DNA of 23,673 bases from Apostichopus leukothele (lineage: Eukaryota > Echinodermata > Holothuroidea > Aspidochirotida > Stichopodidae), in NCBI GenBank assembly GCA_010014835.2, contig JAAAKB020000013.1, positions 1,130,084-1,153,756 of the forward strand, in the 5' to 3' direction. A program made the position numbers and the translations under genes. Shown here piece after piece: positions 10,209 to 21,600 of this stretch (within the stretch, counting starts at the first letter, position 1; every line of letters starts with the position of its first letter). Below the pieces are notes generated by a model. The model searched no databases and was not told the origin of the DNA. It worked only from the letters and a program-made list of their open reading frames with translations.

Positions 10209-10507
10209 CAAGTATATGTGCATATGTTTATGATGAAAGCTTCTGGGTTGAGGAAGTAGGGTGCCATTAAAGACGAGCACCAAGATGGTGTCATCTCCCT
10301 ACAAAGATTTTTTGGTCACCTTTGTACCAGGTGGTGTTGCCTTGGCACCAAGTAAATGTGCATATGTTTATGACGAAAGCTTCTGGGGTGAGGAAGTAGG
10401 GTGCCATTACAGACAAGCGCCAAGATGGTGTCTTCTTCCTACAAAGATAGTTACTCAGTGTCACATTTGTACCAGGTGGTGTTACCAATTGGTGTTGCCT
10501 TGGCACA
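10209..10507. repeat. Tandem duplication, about 140-bp unit
   Basis: Unit 1 starts at 10209 and unit 2 at 10349. Shared stretches include GTGCATATGTTTATGA, AAGCTTCTGGG, GGAAGTAGGGTGCCATTA and ACCAGGTGGTGTT. The units differ by scattered substitutions, and unit 2 has an insertion of around 20 bp near its end. The GGTGCCA and TGGCACC words near the edges of the core are inverted, so the unit may be a small fold-back element. It lies 100 bp before the assembly gap. The open frames across it are by-products. Confidence 0.85.
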
Positions 10508-10609
10508 AAGGATAATTAGGTAGGCCTATGGCCATGTAAAGCATGTAATGTAAAGTATTTCTTCAGGAGTTGGGAATCTAGCACAACTAAGCAGATAACG
10601 GAAGTGATA

Positions 10610-10709
10610 NNNNNNNNNNNNNNNNNNNNNNNNNNNNNNNNNNNNNNNNNNNNNNNNNNNNNNNNNNNNNNNNNNNNNNNNNNNNNNNNNNNNNNNNNNN
10701 NNNNNNNNN
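10610..10709. other. Assembly gap, 100 N
   Basis: Exactly 100 N suggests a scaffold gap of unknown true size. The right-hand contig begins with AG and then terminal exon B, so the intron before that exon, and any exons further upstream, are not visible. This limits interpretation of the duplicated exon. Confidence 0.98.
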
Positions 10710-10711
10710 AG

Positions 10712-10881
10712 GAGGTCTACTTATAGCATTCCCAAGAGAACAAGCAGCTTCATTTTGTCGAGCTTTGGAGTCCAGCGACGGAAACCCGGCGTGGATAATT
10801 GGCGTGGTCGACAATGGAGAAAGAACAGCTGTCATGAATGCAAAGCCAAGGGTCATTGAAGTAGTCACCAAAATAACATAA
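10712..10881 (+). CDS. SEPHS terminal exon B (alternative or paralog)
   Basis: This is a second copy of the SEPHS2 last exon. It begins [20 protein letters not shown], continues [18 protein letters not shown] and KPRVIEV, and ends VTKIT before TAA at 10879. By my alignment 41 of 56 residues match terminal exon A, with many silent changes, so it is an old copy kept by selection and not a haplotype duplicate. The AG just before it and the phase match exon A, so exon 6 could splice to it, giving a 398-residue protein. It could instead be the end of a separate tandem SEPHS gene whose other exons lie in the gap. A SECIS-like fold lies 1.2 kb downstream. Confidence 0.88.
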
Positions 10882-11065
10882 AAGGAGAGTTCTTTAAAAA
10901 GACTGCAGCTATTTGAATTGAGTTAATTTTCAGAGATATATCAATTGTAATATTTGTGGTTGCCAGGGCTGCAAGTTAATGCAGTCAGATTAGTAAGTAG
11001 CATGGTATGGTGTTAATCATTGGTTAGCTACAACTGTCTGACACGTGGAACAGCGTTGAGATCTA

Positions 11066-11071
11066 AATAAA
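11066..11071 (+). terminator. Possible proximal poly(A) signal for exon B
   Basis: AATAAA lies 185 bp after the stop of terminal exon B. Cleavage here would leave out the SECIS-like element at 12046. The downstream sequence is only modestly T-rich, so use is uncertain. Confidence 0.3.
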
Positions 11072-12045
11072 CAGAGGATTCCGACTTAGTGATTCTCAAG
11101 CATTTACCAGTAATGTTTACTGTTATGTATTTACAATAATAGGTGTAGGGAGGCCTGGCTTGTTTAGGGAGTGAGTTACAGTTACATGTGTGGAAGGAAG
11201 ATTCAAAAGTTCAGTAAGTTTTGTAGCCTCCAAAGTGGTTTACAGTGGGCTATTGGCAGGAGTGAAGGAAATTGACGTCATAACTCCTTGTTTTCTTCCA
11301 TCAAGACACAGTGCCAAATATTACTTTATATAGATAGAAGTGCCCAGGGCTACAAGAGAGTGCTGTCAAATTTCCCAATCCTCTCTCTCTTCAAACATTG
11401 GTCAAAGACCCTTGTTATTTTCGAATGCCCTTTCTAACTCAGTTTCAGATTTTGCAACTATTATTTGTATGGTATTTCTGATTTTCAACTTGTGTTCCAG
11501 ATGATGTATCTCTGTATTTTAACCCAGTTTATCACTTTTGTGGCCTATGGTTATTTTAAAAAGAACTCAACATTCTTAAAAAGTTGTTGAGATGTGAAGT
11601 TTGGAAAGTATCAGGCATTAGGTACAGGAATGAAAATAAGACCCTGTATTTGTGTCATGTAATTCATTCTTAGGTGTAACAGAGAATGAGTAGGCCCCTT
11701 CAATGATTCGTCCAACCTGCTTTAATACTCTCAGATATGTCAATCCACAGCATAGCCTTGTAAACCTGCTGTTGGTACAAGTTAATGCTGTGACATTTTA
11801 TTGCCAGTTTCACCAGAGACTGTACAAACTTGGTATCATGATAGAACCAAGGCATTTGTTGAGGACTTCAGTGATGGGAAAATTCTACATCAGTCCTACA
11901 AGATTCCCCACCTTTTAAATTTCTCAACTAAAATTTGAAAAATTTTCCATGTTTACTTAAACACTCCATATCAACAAAACATATTCTGACACAAATAATT
12001 ACTATCATATACACTGAAATTGATCAGCATTAACACTCAGATGTG

Positions 12046-12104
12046 CATATGTTGGACATGAAGGAGCCGGTATAGAAAACTGGCCGCTGCTGAAGCAATG
12101 TTTG
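12046..12104 (+). promoter_or_regulatory. Candidate SECIS element
   Basis: The fold has the parts of a SECIS. Outer helix I is CATATGTTG (12046-12054) with CAATGTTTG (12096-12104), one T/T mismatch. A small internal loop follows, then the 5' quartet ATGA (12058-12061) facing GA (12092-12093). Helix II pairs 12062-12071 with 12083-12091, with a G/G mismatch and a bulged C. The apical loop contains AAAA (12076-12079). A SECIS is required in the 3' UTR for selenocysteine insertion. The AA lies slightly further from the ATGA than usual, so a covariance search is needed to settle it. Confidence 0.5.
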
Positions 12105-14866
12105 AAAACTGCCAGAATTCTTGGATGTTAAAACTCATACTGTACCTCTAAGTGCAGTGTGAGGGAAAGGGGGGGGGGTGCATGAGAATCAGCAAGTGTA
12201 CATAGGTCTCTTTCCCCACCAATGAACAACCTTCTTTGAACCTAAGGTACTGGGTAAATGTACATCCCAAAGGAATGTTATAGATTGTTCATTATAATAC
12301 TGGGCCTGCTATCTGTTTTCACACATTTCTGCTGCTTTCGTAATGAACCTGCAATTATCAAGTGTGGAACAGGAAGTTCTGCTTAAGTAGAGTTTTAGTT
12401 TCATTATTACAACCTTGATCATGACTATTGTCAGAATTATGTCGTTAAATACAGAATTTCCAATACACAAGTAACGAATGAGTGACATGATGAGAACAAA
12501 TTCTTCAAAAACTTCAGGAAACTTGTTACTTTTGTAAAATGATTAGTTATTTTTCATGATCTTTCAGTAGTTAACTTTTCTTTCCAGTTACATTTTAGAT
12601 TGATCCGAGGCAGGGAGGAATGAAAGGTTTTGCTCAGGATGTAAATGTGAGATTTTCAACTTGTGATGTTTGAGCAGCTCGCATAAAGTCAATCCCTAAT
12701 TCATGCATATTTATGAGCAAATGGCTGATTCCATTACTGTGGTTCAAATGATGCTTTTGCTATAAATCCTTTAACCTGGGCCAGCAATGAGCGGATAAAT
12801 CAAACCACAGAATGGAGTTTGCCAGATAAGCTACCACTTCATTTGAATTTAAGAGAAAGGAAGAGCAATACAATTGCCAAAAAAAAAGCATATTCTTTTG
12901 TTATATTTCATTTTTTATATTCTTATTTGAATATAATATCTCATTGTCATGCCTATTCAGAAAGGTTACAGTATTCCTAATGGGAGTAGTTTAGTACATA
13001 AATCACCAATACATAGCAAGCTTGGATAGACTTCATGCTAGATGTATATATCCCAATTAGTAAACCAAGCTTGTAGTCAACTTGAAGGGATTTTACCCGA
13101 CCAAAGGGCTTGCCTTCTGGTTTAAATGACTTGTATCTATACTGTAATGGATAAATCGTATCTACTCTGCACACTCATTGTGGTAGGACGTAAAGTTTGC
13201 ATCCTTGAAAACGTGTTTGCATAAACATTACTCTTGGGTTAATATTATTTTCTTGGGTTGGGGGATGGTGGGTGGGGAGTGGGTATGGAACCCATGATAT
13301 TGACACTAAAAAAGGAATTAGATATCATTAATTTCACTTCTGTATTGAATTGCGACTTGCAGGATGAGTTTTGATTAAGAAAAGTGAAATTGGAGCAGAA
13401 ATGTAAAAATAATAAGGAAAAAAAGAACCCCAAATCCTATAAATCAATCATCGAATATAAAATCAATGATCAATATTTGTCTTAACATTTTGCAGCAAAA
13501 ATATTTACAGCTGCCCAATTTGAATAACCTTTTCGACACACGAAACCATAAACTGCATTGTTGTGGTTAATTCTCTATGGCATAACTGGGTGCTCTTCTA
13601 AAAGGTCATACTGTAAGCACATTCTTTTGTAGGAATAAACACCTTCTTACTGTGAACTAAGAACTTTCATAGAGAATAGAAAGTAATTCTTTGGTGAACA
13701 AGTACAACTACAGAAACTTCAGACTACCATGTGTGTATGTACATTAATAAGTGTGGTGTGTAACACATTGTACTATATGGTACACATTGATCTAGCACTG
13801 GTATCAAAACTACTGCTGGTAAACAAGTCAAACAATCGGGTAGAAAACTATTTCAGAGACTTACTTATTCACAAAATGTCTGAAAAACGATTACAGATGG
13901 CTGACCTCTTCCTTTGGTCTATCAGTCCTTACTTACTCTTTCCAACATGAGGCTGAAAATACAACTGAACTCATCCAAACCACTACCATGTTGCTCAAAT
14001 CTGTGAACCAAACTTTCATATAACACCCTTTCTTTTCTTTTTTGTCTTGTATGGTTCTAATAACTGCATCAATTCTGACACTGGTTGGTTTCCATGCCAT
14101 CCAAACTGTTGCACCAGATTGTTGTTGATCTACATGACAAAAGTTAATGTGTAATTCACTGTGCACATCACAGAAGACTTACAGTTTAAGATAAAAAGTT
14201 TGACCTCGGAATCACAGATATTCAGAATCAAGAAGGTTAACACCTAATGGAAAGGCGAAGAACAGGAGCTTTCATGTAAATGAAGAAGCTCATGTGACTG
14301 TCACAAGGACAGACTTGGATTGTTTTAAATGAGACACCCTCGGCTCCCCTTCCCAAGACCTGCACCAGGCTTTCAAAGCATTTAAAACCGGTATAATGTC
14401 ACTCCGCACAGGTTAAAGTTCAAATGTCCTGATAACACTTGCAACAATAGATCATTTAAAACAGTGTAAAGAATTTTCTGTTAAGAAGATACCATTTACA
14501 TATAAAATTAATAAGGCCCATTAATAGGTTGTAGTGAGAGAAGAATTGAAGAATTAACTTCCACCCTAAACATGTATCGCAAATTACCAAGATTAAAGAG
14601 ATGACGCCTCCTCCTTAAATAAATAACTGAAGAGTTTACTGAAAGAAAATCTGCACTAAATGACTCCTTATAGTGCATTACAATATACTTTCATTTGTTT
14701 TTAAATTGCAATTAATTTTCTGATCTTAAGGCAACTTTTTTACTCCTTGAGCCCAAAACAAACTTCCGATCACTGCAGAGCATCACTGCAGTTTCATCAA
14801 ATCTGCTTTAGGTTCACTTCCTACTGCTGTGGTTTCATTCACACTGACCAAAGATTTATGTTCTGA
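12105..14866. other. Convergent intergenic region
   Basis: No exon was recognised on either strand between the SEPHS2 side and the TMEM115 3' end. It holds a run of ten G at 12169-12178, a short G/T-rich patch near 13255-13285 and AT-rich sequence. Frames of up to about 77 codons look random. An AATAAA at 13634 could serve a long SEPHS2 3' UTR. Confidence 0.5.
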
Positions 14867-14872
14867 TTTATT
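14867..14872 (-). terminator. Candidate TMEM115 poly(A) signal
   Basis: The minus strand reads AATAAA within ATAAATAAATCA, about 565 bp after the TMEM115 stop codon. It is the first clear AATAAA downstream of the stop that I see. It implies a 3' UTR of roughly 0.6 kb. Confidence 0.4.
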
Positions 14873-15434
14873 TATAGCAGTATTCACAAGTTGACAATAC
14901 TCTGTTATAAACAATATAGTGCATATAACTGAAAAACCGTTTCTCCCATGCCATTCTCTTGAGTTGGGAATTTTGGTATTCCATGAAAAGAGATTGCAAA
15001 TTTTCTGTTAATGAGAATGTTAAATGACATCAAGCTTTAATTGTTAGTTGTTTCTACAGTGTACACTAATACATCGGCATACAATATTCACCTTTGACCC
15101 CTTCAAGAGAGCGGTTTCATCCTCAGAAGTATACACATTAAAAGGAATATCCATAGTCCTGACAAGCTGTTCCTGATGTAGTCGTATAAAGCATACAAGG
15201 CCCTGATGGCTGGTTGGGCTGCAAAGATGAAACCTGAGAGTGCCATGTCTTGCCAGTGTATATGTTATGACTGCATCAGTCGCTTGTCACCATCATGTGG
15301 ATTGTTCTGGAGTTCAGATATTAGTAAACGATGCTTCATACTTACAAAGTGTATCACAACTTGTTGATTACTACTTCCAAATTCTCAGTTTGACATAAAT
15401 TTTACAGCTTAGTAAAACCGTAGATCATGTTTTC

Positions 15435-15654
15435 TCATGTACCCATCGTGACACTCTGATCAGGGCTGGTAGCACTCGGTGCTGTGGAGGAGGAGTTGCT
15501 TGCAATTTCAGTGTCGGCAGACGCCTTCTCCTTGGAGACAGTACTGGATGTTGATGTAGCGGGTGATGCCGGGCTAGCTTCGTCCATACTCGGCCACTGT
15601 GTCTGCTCCTCCACGCGACTCAATCTCTCTTTCAGAGCATCTAAGGCAATTTTC
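15435..15654 (-). CDS. TMEM115: TMEM115 coding exon 4 (last)
   Basis: This exon encodes residues 294-366. Arg294 is a split codon, followed by KIALDALKERLSRVEEQ and WPSMDE, matching human RQLALKALNERLKRVEDQ and WPSMDD. The rest is a low-complexity tail of Ser, Ala, Thr and Pro ending VTMGT and TGA. The acceptor on the minus strand is TGCACAG|G. Confidence 0.93.
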
Positions 15655-18600
15655 CTGTGCATGGAATAAACAAAAATATTTGAAAGCAAAGCTTGACATA
15701 TGGTGCGAATATAAGTACAGTACACACGTTACCTTGGTGACCACAGCACTAGAACAGCATTTGTGTTATCACGGGCCAGACAAATGCATGGCATCTACTG
15801 ACTATCCTCATTTAGGAAGAGCACCTTTGTTTACTGTATTGTACTTTGTACATTATGTTCCTTTGCAATGCCATTCAGAATAATTGTCATACAATAATTG
15901 TCAAAGCAGATCTACTGATCAAGGACCTTAAAGCTAAGAATTTAAGAAAGCTTGGGGGAATGCAGCTTTGTCCTCTCCAGAGGATTAGGGCAAACATTTA
16001 GAAAAGACAAGGTAGGGCTTGCACAAGGCTTCAAGTAATATGGTACAGTATAGTAAACATGAGGAGACTTTAAGCCAACCGTTCTCAAATAACTGCTACC
16101 GTATGATACTGCGATCTATTACTGTATAAAGTTCTGTACTTTTCAATGAACTGAAAAAAACAAAGTTGCCTGAGCAATAGAGCACTCATTGTCACAAAAA
16201 AAAAAAAATCTGTTATAAATAGAGACACAAAAACACTCAAAATCTACACCAAGGCCTTGCGTGGTGAAACAAGAATGATCAAGGTGACTGCATGGTAATA
16301 AATCAAGTACTATACAATACATATGGAATTCCTCAGACTGAGTCAGAAAAGTGACCTCTTGTGTAAAATCACAGTCCCATTAGGATTAAGGTATTGTATT
16401 GTCAATACAAGACAATATCTTGTGTTCAAGGTTCACAACAACACTAATCATACATCACTATACAAATACTGTATAAAATTCAAACTTTTTTTCAGTATGT
16501 CCATACCAGGCAAAAACCTTTGAAGTACTGTTAAGACTACTGTGATTTCACAAGCTTTTACAAAATACATCAAAAGGGTCATCAGTAGTGGCGCACAATT
16601 TTAGCACACTTAAAATTGTTATAAGTTATGAAAAGTACTTTCTGACCAAGTGTATCTTGCATATTTTGGGGCAATACTGATGTTCTTACAACTATAAAGT
16701 AGAAATAAGAGTAGATTTCCTTCAGACCTTCACTGCATTGTATTGTTCAAATTTCCTGCATTACAGTTATTCCATACATTGACATGTGACCAGATATCTT
16801 AAGAATTCTCTTTGGTTTGTTTGCATGTACATACAGTACTATTTTTATAACAAAGACTAAGGCACAGCTGTGTTCACACTGATCGTTAGTATTTGACAAA
16901 AAAGAGAAAGTTTTCTTGTAATCAACTAGATATCATTTGCTAAACTACAAAGAACAGAATTCTAATGCCATTACAATATGTAAAGAATTACTTCTTTGTT
17001 CTCAAGTATATAGTGTGCAGGCCACTTTCTACAGTACCACAGAGTACAGTATATATAGCAATGTGAATGCTGAGGTATCAGGGCCTTTGTCCACACAGCT
17101 TTTTTTTCACTAATACAAAGACTAGTATACTGTTGGTACTAAAATGCTGTTTGGGACAAGATTAATTAATTATAAATAAATTTTGAAAATGCAAAGAATT
17201 GCTATTACAACTTAGCAATGCAACCATTATCTTGAGTTGATCTCATACTGTACATACAGTACAGTAGCCATTGCTTTGCTGGTGGTTGCCAGTCAGAGGC
17301 CACAATCAATACTGATAGTAATTTACTTCATCAGCATGTAACTAGGCCTGGATAACACTCCAGCTTCATCAGATACAGGGATTTCAAGAAAATTGTCATA
17401 TTGCTTTAGCATACATCAATGAGCATTCAAAGTTCAAACAGGGGAAAGCTGACTATGAAATTATTCTAAACAAGTTTTGAAAAAAGGGGGGGTAAAGATT
17501 TTTTTGGGGGGGCTAGAAGAGGATTTGATCCAGTGATTTTCAGGACTTCACATTTGTAAACAAACTATATACAGTAGCCTAGACTTAGTACTGCTATTCA
17601 CAACAAATATATCTAGTGTAGGCTACTTTACAAGCAAGATTTGGGTAAAAAAAAACAGTCATTTGTTATCAACTGCATTTTGAACTGAGATTGGTAGCCT
17701 GTGTTTTCTGTGTACATCAGTCAGGTGGACAGTGTCGAGTATTGCACGTCAAGGCACCACGCAGAGAATCAAATGTTATATGGAAAAGAACCTAGATCAT
17801 AGTTTATGTACATTTCTGCTATTGAATAACCAATTATCTACACCTTTCCTCATAAATATCCAAGCCCAAGTTAATGTATTACCATGTTGTTATTGTCAAC
17901 CTGGGCTTTGAAAAAATCAATACAGTGCCAAAGTCTAACAACTAAAGTGTATATCTAGTACATACATACTGATATAGCCATTCATATCATTTGTCAATAG
18001 TCATTCATGCAAATTTACAATCCTTTCAAATCGAAGGGTACTGTATAGCTTTGGGTAACTTCAAAGACTGTAGACTGTCTAATATCCATGCTATATATAT
18101 TTGTAATATTATCTGACAACAACATCAGGTTATCTAATCTCTTAAATTAAGAAGACTTGGATGGTCAAAGTTTAGCTCTTGAAGAAAATAAGATATAGTG
18201 TTACACTATGAAAATGATCATGTGGTAAACATGATTGTCATGATACTTTACTACTGCAACTCTGTGGTACAACTTGGGTGGGCATCTAATGTATTGCATT
18301 GGTCTTAATAGGTGATATCTTTTGGTAAATCCCCACCAATACGTGAAAATACTGTATGTGAATTGTGTGAACGACCCAGATACTTAATGTCTTGATAATT
18401 GATATTGGGTGCATAGATGTTCAAGAGGAGAAGGAGGTGTGCAAAAGTGGATAGATCAGGCAGCAGCAACTAAATGTCTGTATCTTTTTAATGAATTGGA
18501 TCCTATTAAGTTGGAAGTTACATTTACTTATTGAAAGCCTGTACTTGTGGAGCCTAGCCACTACAAGAGTGTATATTAACACAGTATGTGATTTACTAGC

Positions 18601-21600
18601 TGATAATTGATCCTACCATGCCTAGATATATATAGGTACAAACTGACAATTGATGCATAATAATATAGATCACTTTATCACATCCAGGAAACAATTAAAC
18701 ATTCAAAACAAAGGAATAAGGAAATCAGATCTTCCTGCGGTAAGTTTGAAAATATGCAAATTACTTTCCATTACAACGAATGGAACGTCAAACATCATTT
18801 GCTCTGTATTACAATCACTGTACATGAACTTACAGTAAATTAGTTCACCTAAAGATAAAAGAACAGTCCTTGAGGAATGCAGAGTTGAATTCAAGGCATT
18901 TTATTCATTATTCCATTGAACTGCACTGCACAACACCAAACCCCCTTCACATAGAGTTTCAACTTTTGAAATTACCTGGCTTTATTTAAAGCCTCTATAT
19001 TTTTATTGCATACTTGTGCTTAGTACAGTGGTGGGAGCTGAGTGTAATTATGAGCAGTGCTAAGTAATTTTGCATGGTACTGTTGATGACAATCAAGTTT
19101 ATTATTTATCTTCCGGTTAATTTTCTATTATGACATATCAGTACACTTACAAGCACATTAACAACACCTTGCTTACACTTTAACAATATCAGTGAATGAG
19201 TTGGAATAGCAAAAAAAAAAACAGTGGCTGACAAGACTGAAATTCATTTTTATCCAATCAAACTCCTTAACTTTGGTTTGATGGGAAGGTCTTTCCAGCA
19301 TGTTAGTTGGTCAGTTACTATCTTGGTGTGGATTAACCCTGGTAGATATTATCAACAAACTGACACAAATTAATATTTTAGCTGTCTTACAGCAGGAATC
19401 AGTCTCTTTTGCATATGTTTTGTCCCCCCATAAGGCTATTCAATTGCAATACAATCCATATAAAGTATCCACTCACAACCAAACAGGTAACACTTTCAAT
19501 AAATATTAAGTAAACCCATCTTGGCTAAACATTTTGGGTATAAATTTAAATGAGCTGTATGAAGGATAGTTCAGTGATATATATCTTCATGGGTGAGAAG
19601 AAAGACGTGGCCTACCCTTTGTTTTAGTAATGACAATGTTTGTGCACAAACAAAGCAAGAGAATCATCAATATACCTAAAAATAATGCATGACCTAAATA
19701 AACAATTCTCAAGCTGCTGTAAAAATTGTACAACAGCATTATAATTTAATGAGGTATACAGTACTGTTGCTGGTAGGTCAAACACTGCATGCCTTTGTGT
19801 TCAAGATAAACAGATTCCTTCCTGTTGGTACAGTATGTGTGAGTTACAGTTTGAGACAGAGACAAATTGTGTGTAAACTAGCATTGATCATCTCTCAAAG
19901 GAATCGAGGCAGACTGAATTATGACTGGACAAGAGTACTAATCCTTCTGAGAAACATTATGAGTTAGTTTCCAATAGTCTGGTGTTGCTATGATACTGAT
20001 CTGATGACAATGACAGATTCAATACTGTTACTGTACAGAGTAATGCATGTAGCATCAATGTTCTACCATTAGTGTAGTCTTGTTAAGACCCTAGTATGAA
20101 CAGCCTAGTTTACCTTTCTTTTTCACATAGTTATTTTCCGGTATCTATTTGCTGCCCGGAGAACGCCCGCAGCAACGCTTTCGATTGATACTAGGGTCTT
20201 GCACATTTCTCCCAAGCTATGTTATGTTTTCCTTTGAATTTGAAAGATTTGCTTTGGAAAAGGAAAGCAGCCAATCAGGTTTGCCAATTCGGCCCACTTC
20301 CCCCAAAATGTTAATTCAAGCCCTGCCTGCCGCAGTGAACAATCAATTGGCCTTAGATTGGTTTGTACACTGCTAGACGGTCGCTAATTGCTGTGGAAGA
20401 TACACGATCTCACATGACACGCAATTTTGTAACAATAATATCAATAAAGATTTTGTGGTTTGCATAAGTTCAAGCCCCTCTTTGGATAAATGTGCAAGCC
20501 GTTTGTATCGGACAGATCCTCGGGCATGTAAAATACAGTGGGCAAACACATTCGAGGTAGGCAGAAACAGACTCTGAGGCATGCACAGTTGCAAGCGAGA
20601 AAAACAGTAACAAACGACTTTGCCAAGACTACCATTAGTGCAAAGGTCACTCTATCACAATGATGGTATCATTCACATACTGGAAATCAGCTTAGTGGCA
20701 TGCACTGGATCCAATGGTGACTGACTGACTTTGGTAGAAGCTGAACATCTATGAAAGTGTCAGAGGCGAATGAAGGATTTCATAAAGGAGGAAGTGAAGC
20801 CCATAGGTGGCTCTCAAGTAGAGGTTCTGGACTTCTAATAAATACTATTGATGTTTTGTGTGAAATTGAGAAGGGGTATGCACATCCCCCAACCCCCCCC
20901 CCCCCTCACCCAGGGCACATGTCACTAAATAAGGTATTTAGTTTTCATACCTTCTCCTCTCTGCATCAGCAGGATCAGTTCCCGGCAGGTTGATTGTTAT
21001 CGAGGAGGGAGCCCCGACATCATATTTCCTGATCTGCTTTTTGCAAACTTTGATCTTCACAAGGAAGCTGTGGACTGGTTATAAGAGTTACAGGGATATA
21101 ATAGGTACAGTATGAGAGCAATGGGTAAGTTAGTGCAATCATGGCAAACAAAAATATTGGAATGAGATAGGTTTATGGCACTATATTATTTTCAGGGACT
21201 GGGATGGTGTTTCTCATTTGCACTTAGGTTACCCCCAAAAATGCAGTTACTCTAAACCATACTGTTTGATTATCCTTGCCTTTGAGCATAACTTCACGTC
21301 GTAACAGGACGTAACACCCCCCAAGAAGGATGTCCCCATGAAACCTTTCCAGATTCTGGCATGATTGGCTTGGCACTATTCAGGAAGAAGATGTGATAGA
21401 GGGGTGGGGAAATTTTTAAATCTTGCTGTTTCAGTCTTCTCTTGCTATAATCATATCTTACAATAAGTCTTAGTTTAGGATCTTGAAATACCTGCGTTTG
21501 CTGCTAGAGAAATTGGTGGTCTGACAACTTCTGGAAAGAAACTGGCAAAGTTGAAGCTATCGGCCATATCGCCCCGTCCTTCAGCATTAGGTAACTTCTG

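Larger units (their letters stand above)
10882..12104 (+). other. Probable 3' UTR of terminal exon B
   Basis: Non-coding sequence after the second stop includes an AATAAA at 11066 and reaches the SECIS-like hairpin at 12046-12104. If that hairpin works, at least some transcripts must extend past it, with a candidate later signal AATAAA at 13634. A 71-codon open frame at 11703 has no recognisable similarity. Confidence 0.4.

Noticed and set aside
10587-10871. 94-codon minus-strand frame across the gap
   Set aside because: It is the antisense shadow of SEPHS terminal exon B and runs through N bases.
10712-10881. Exon B as an uncollapsed haplotype copy of exon A
   Set aside because: About a quarter of residues differ and silent changes are frequent, far more than allelic divergence. 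The downstream sequences are also unrelated.
4424-21112. TACTGTA words as miR-101/miR-144 seed matches
   Set aside because: They occur on both strands, in introns and intergenic DNA, not mainly in 3' UTRs, so target sites do not explain them.
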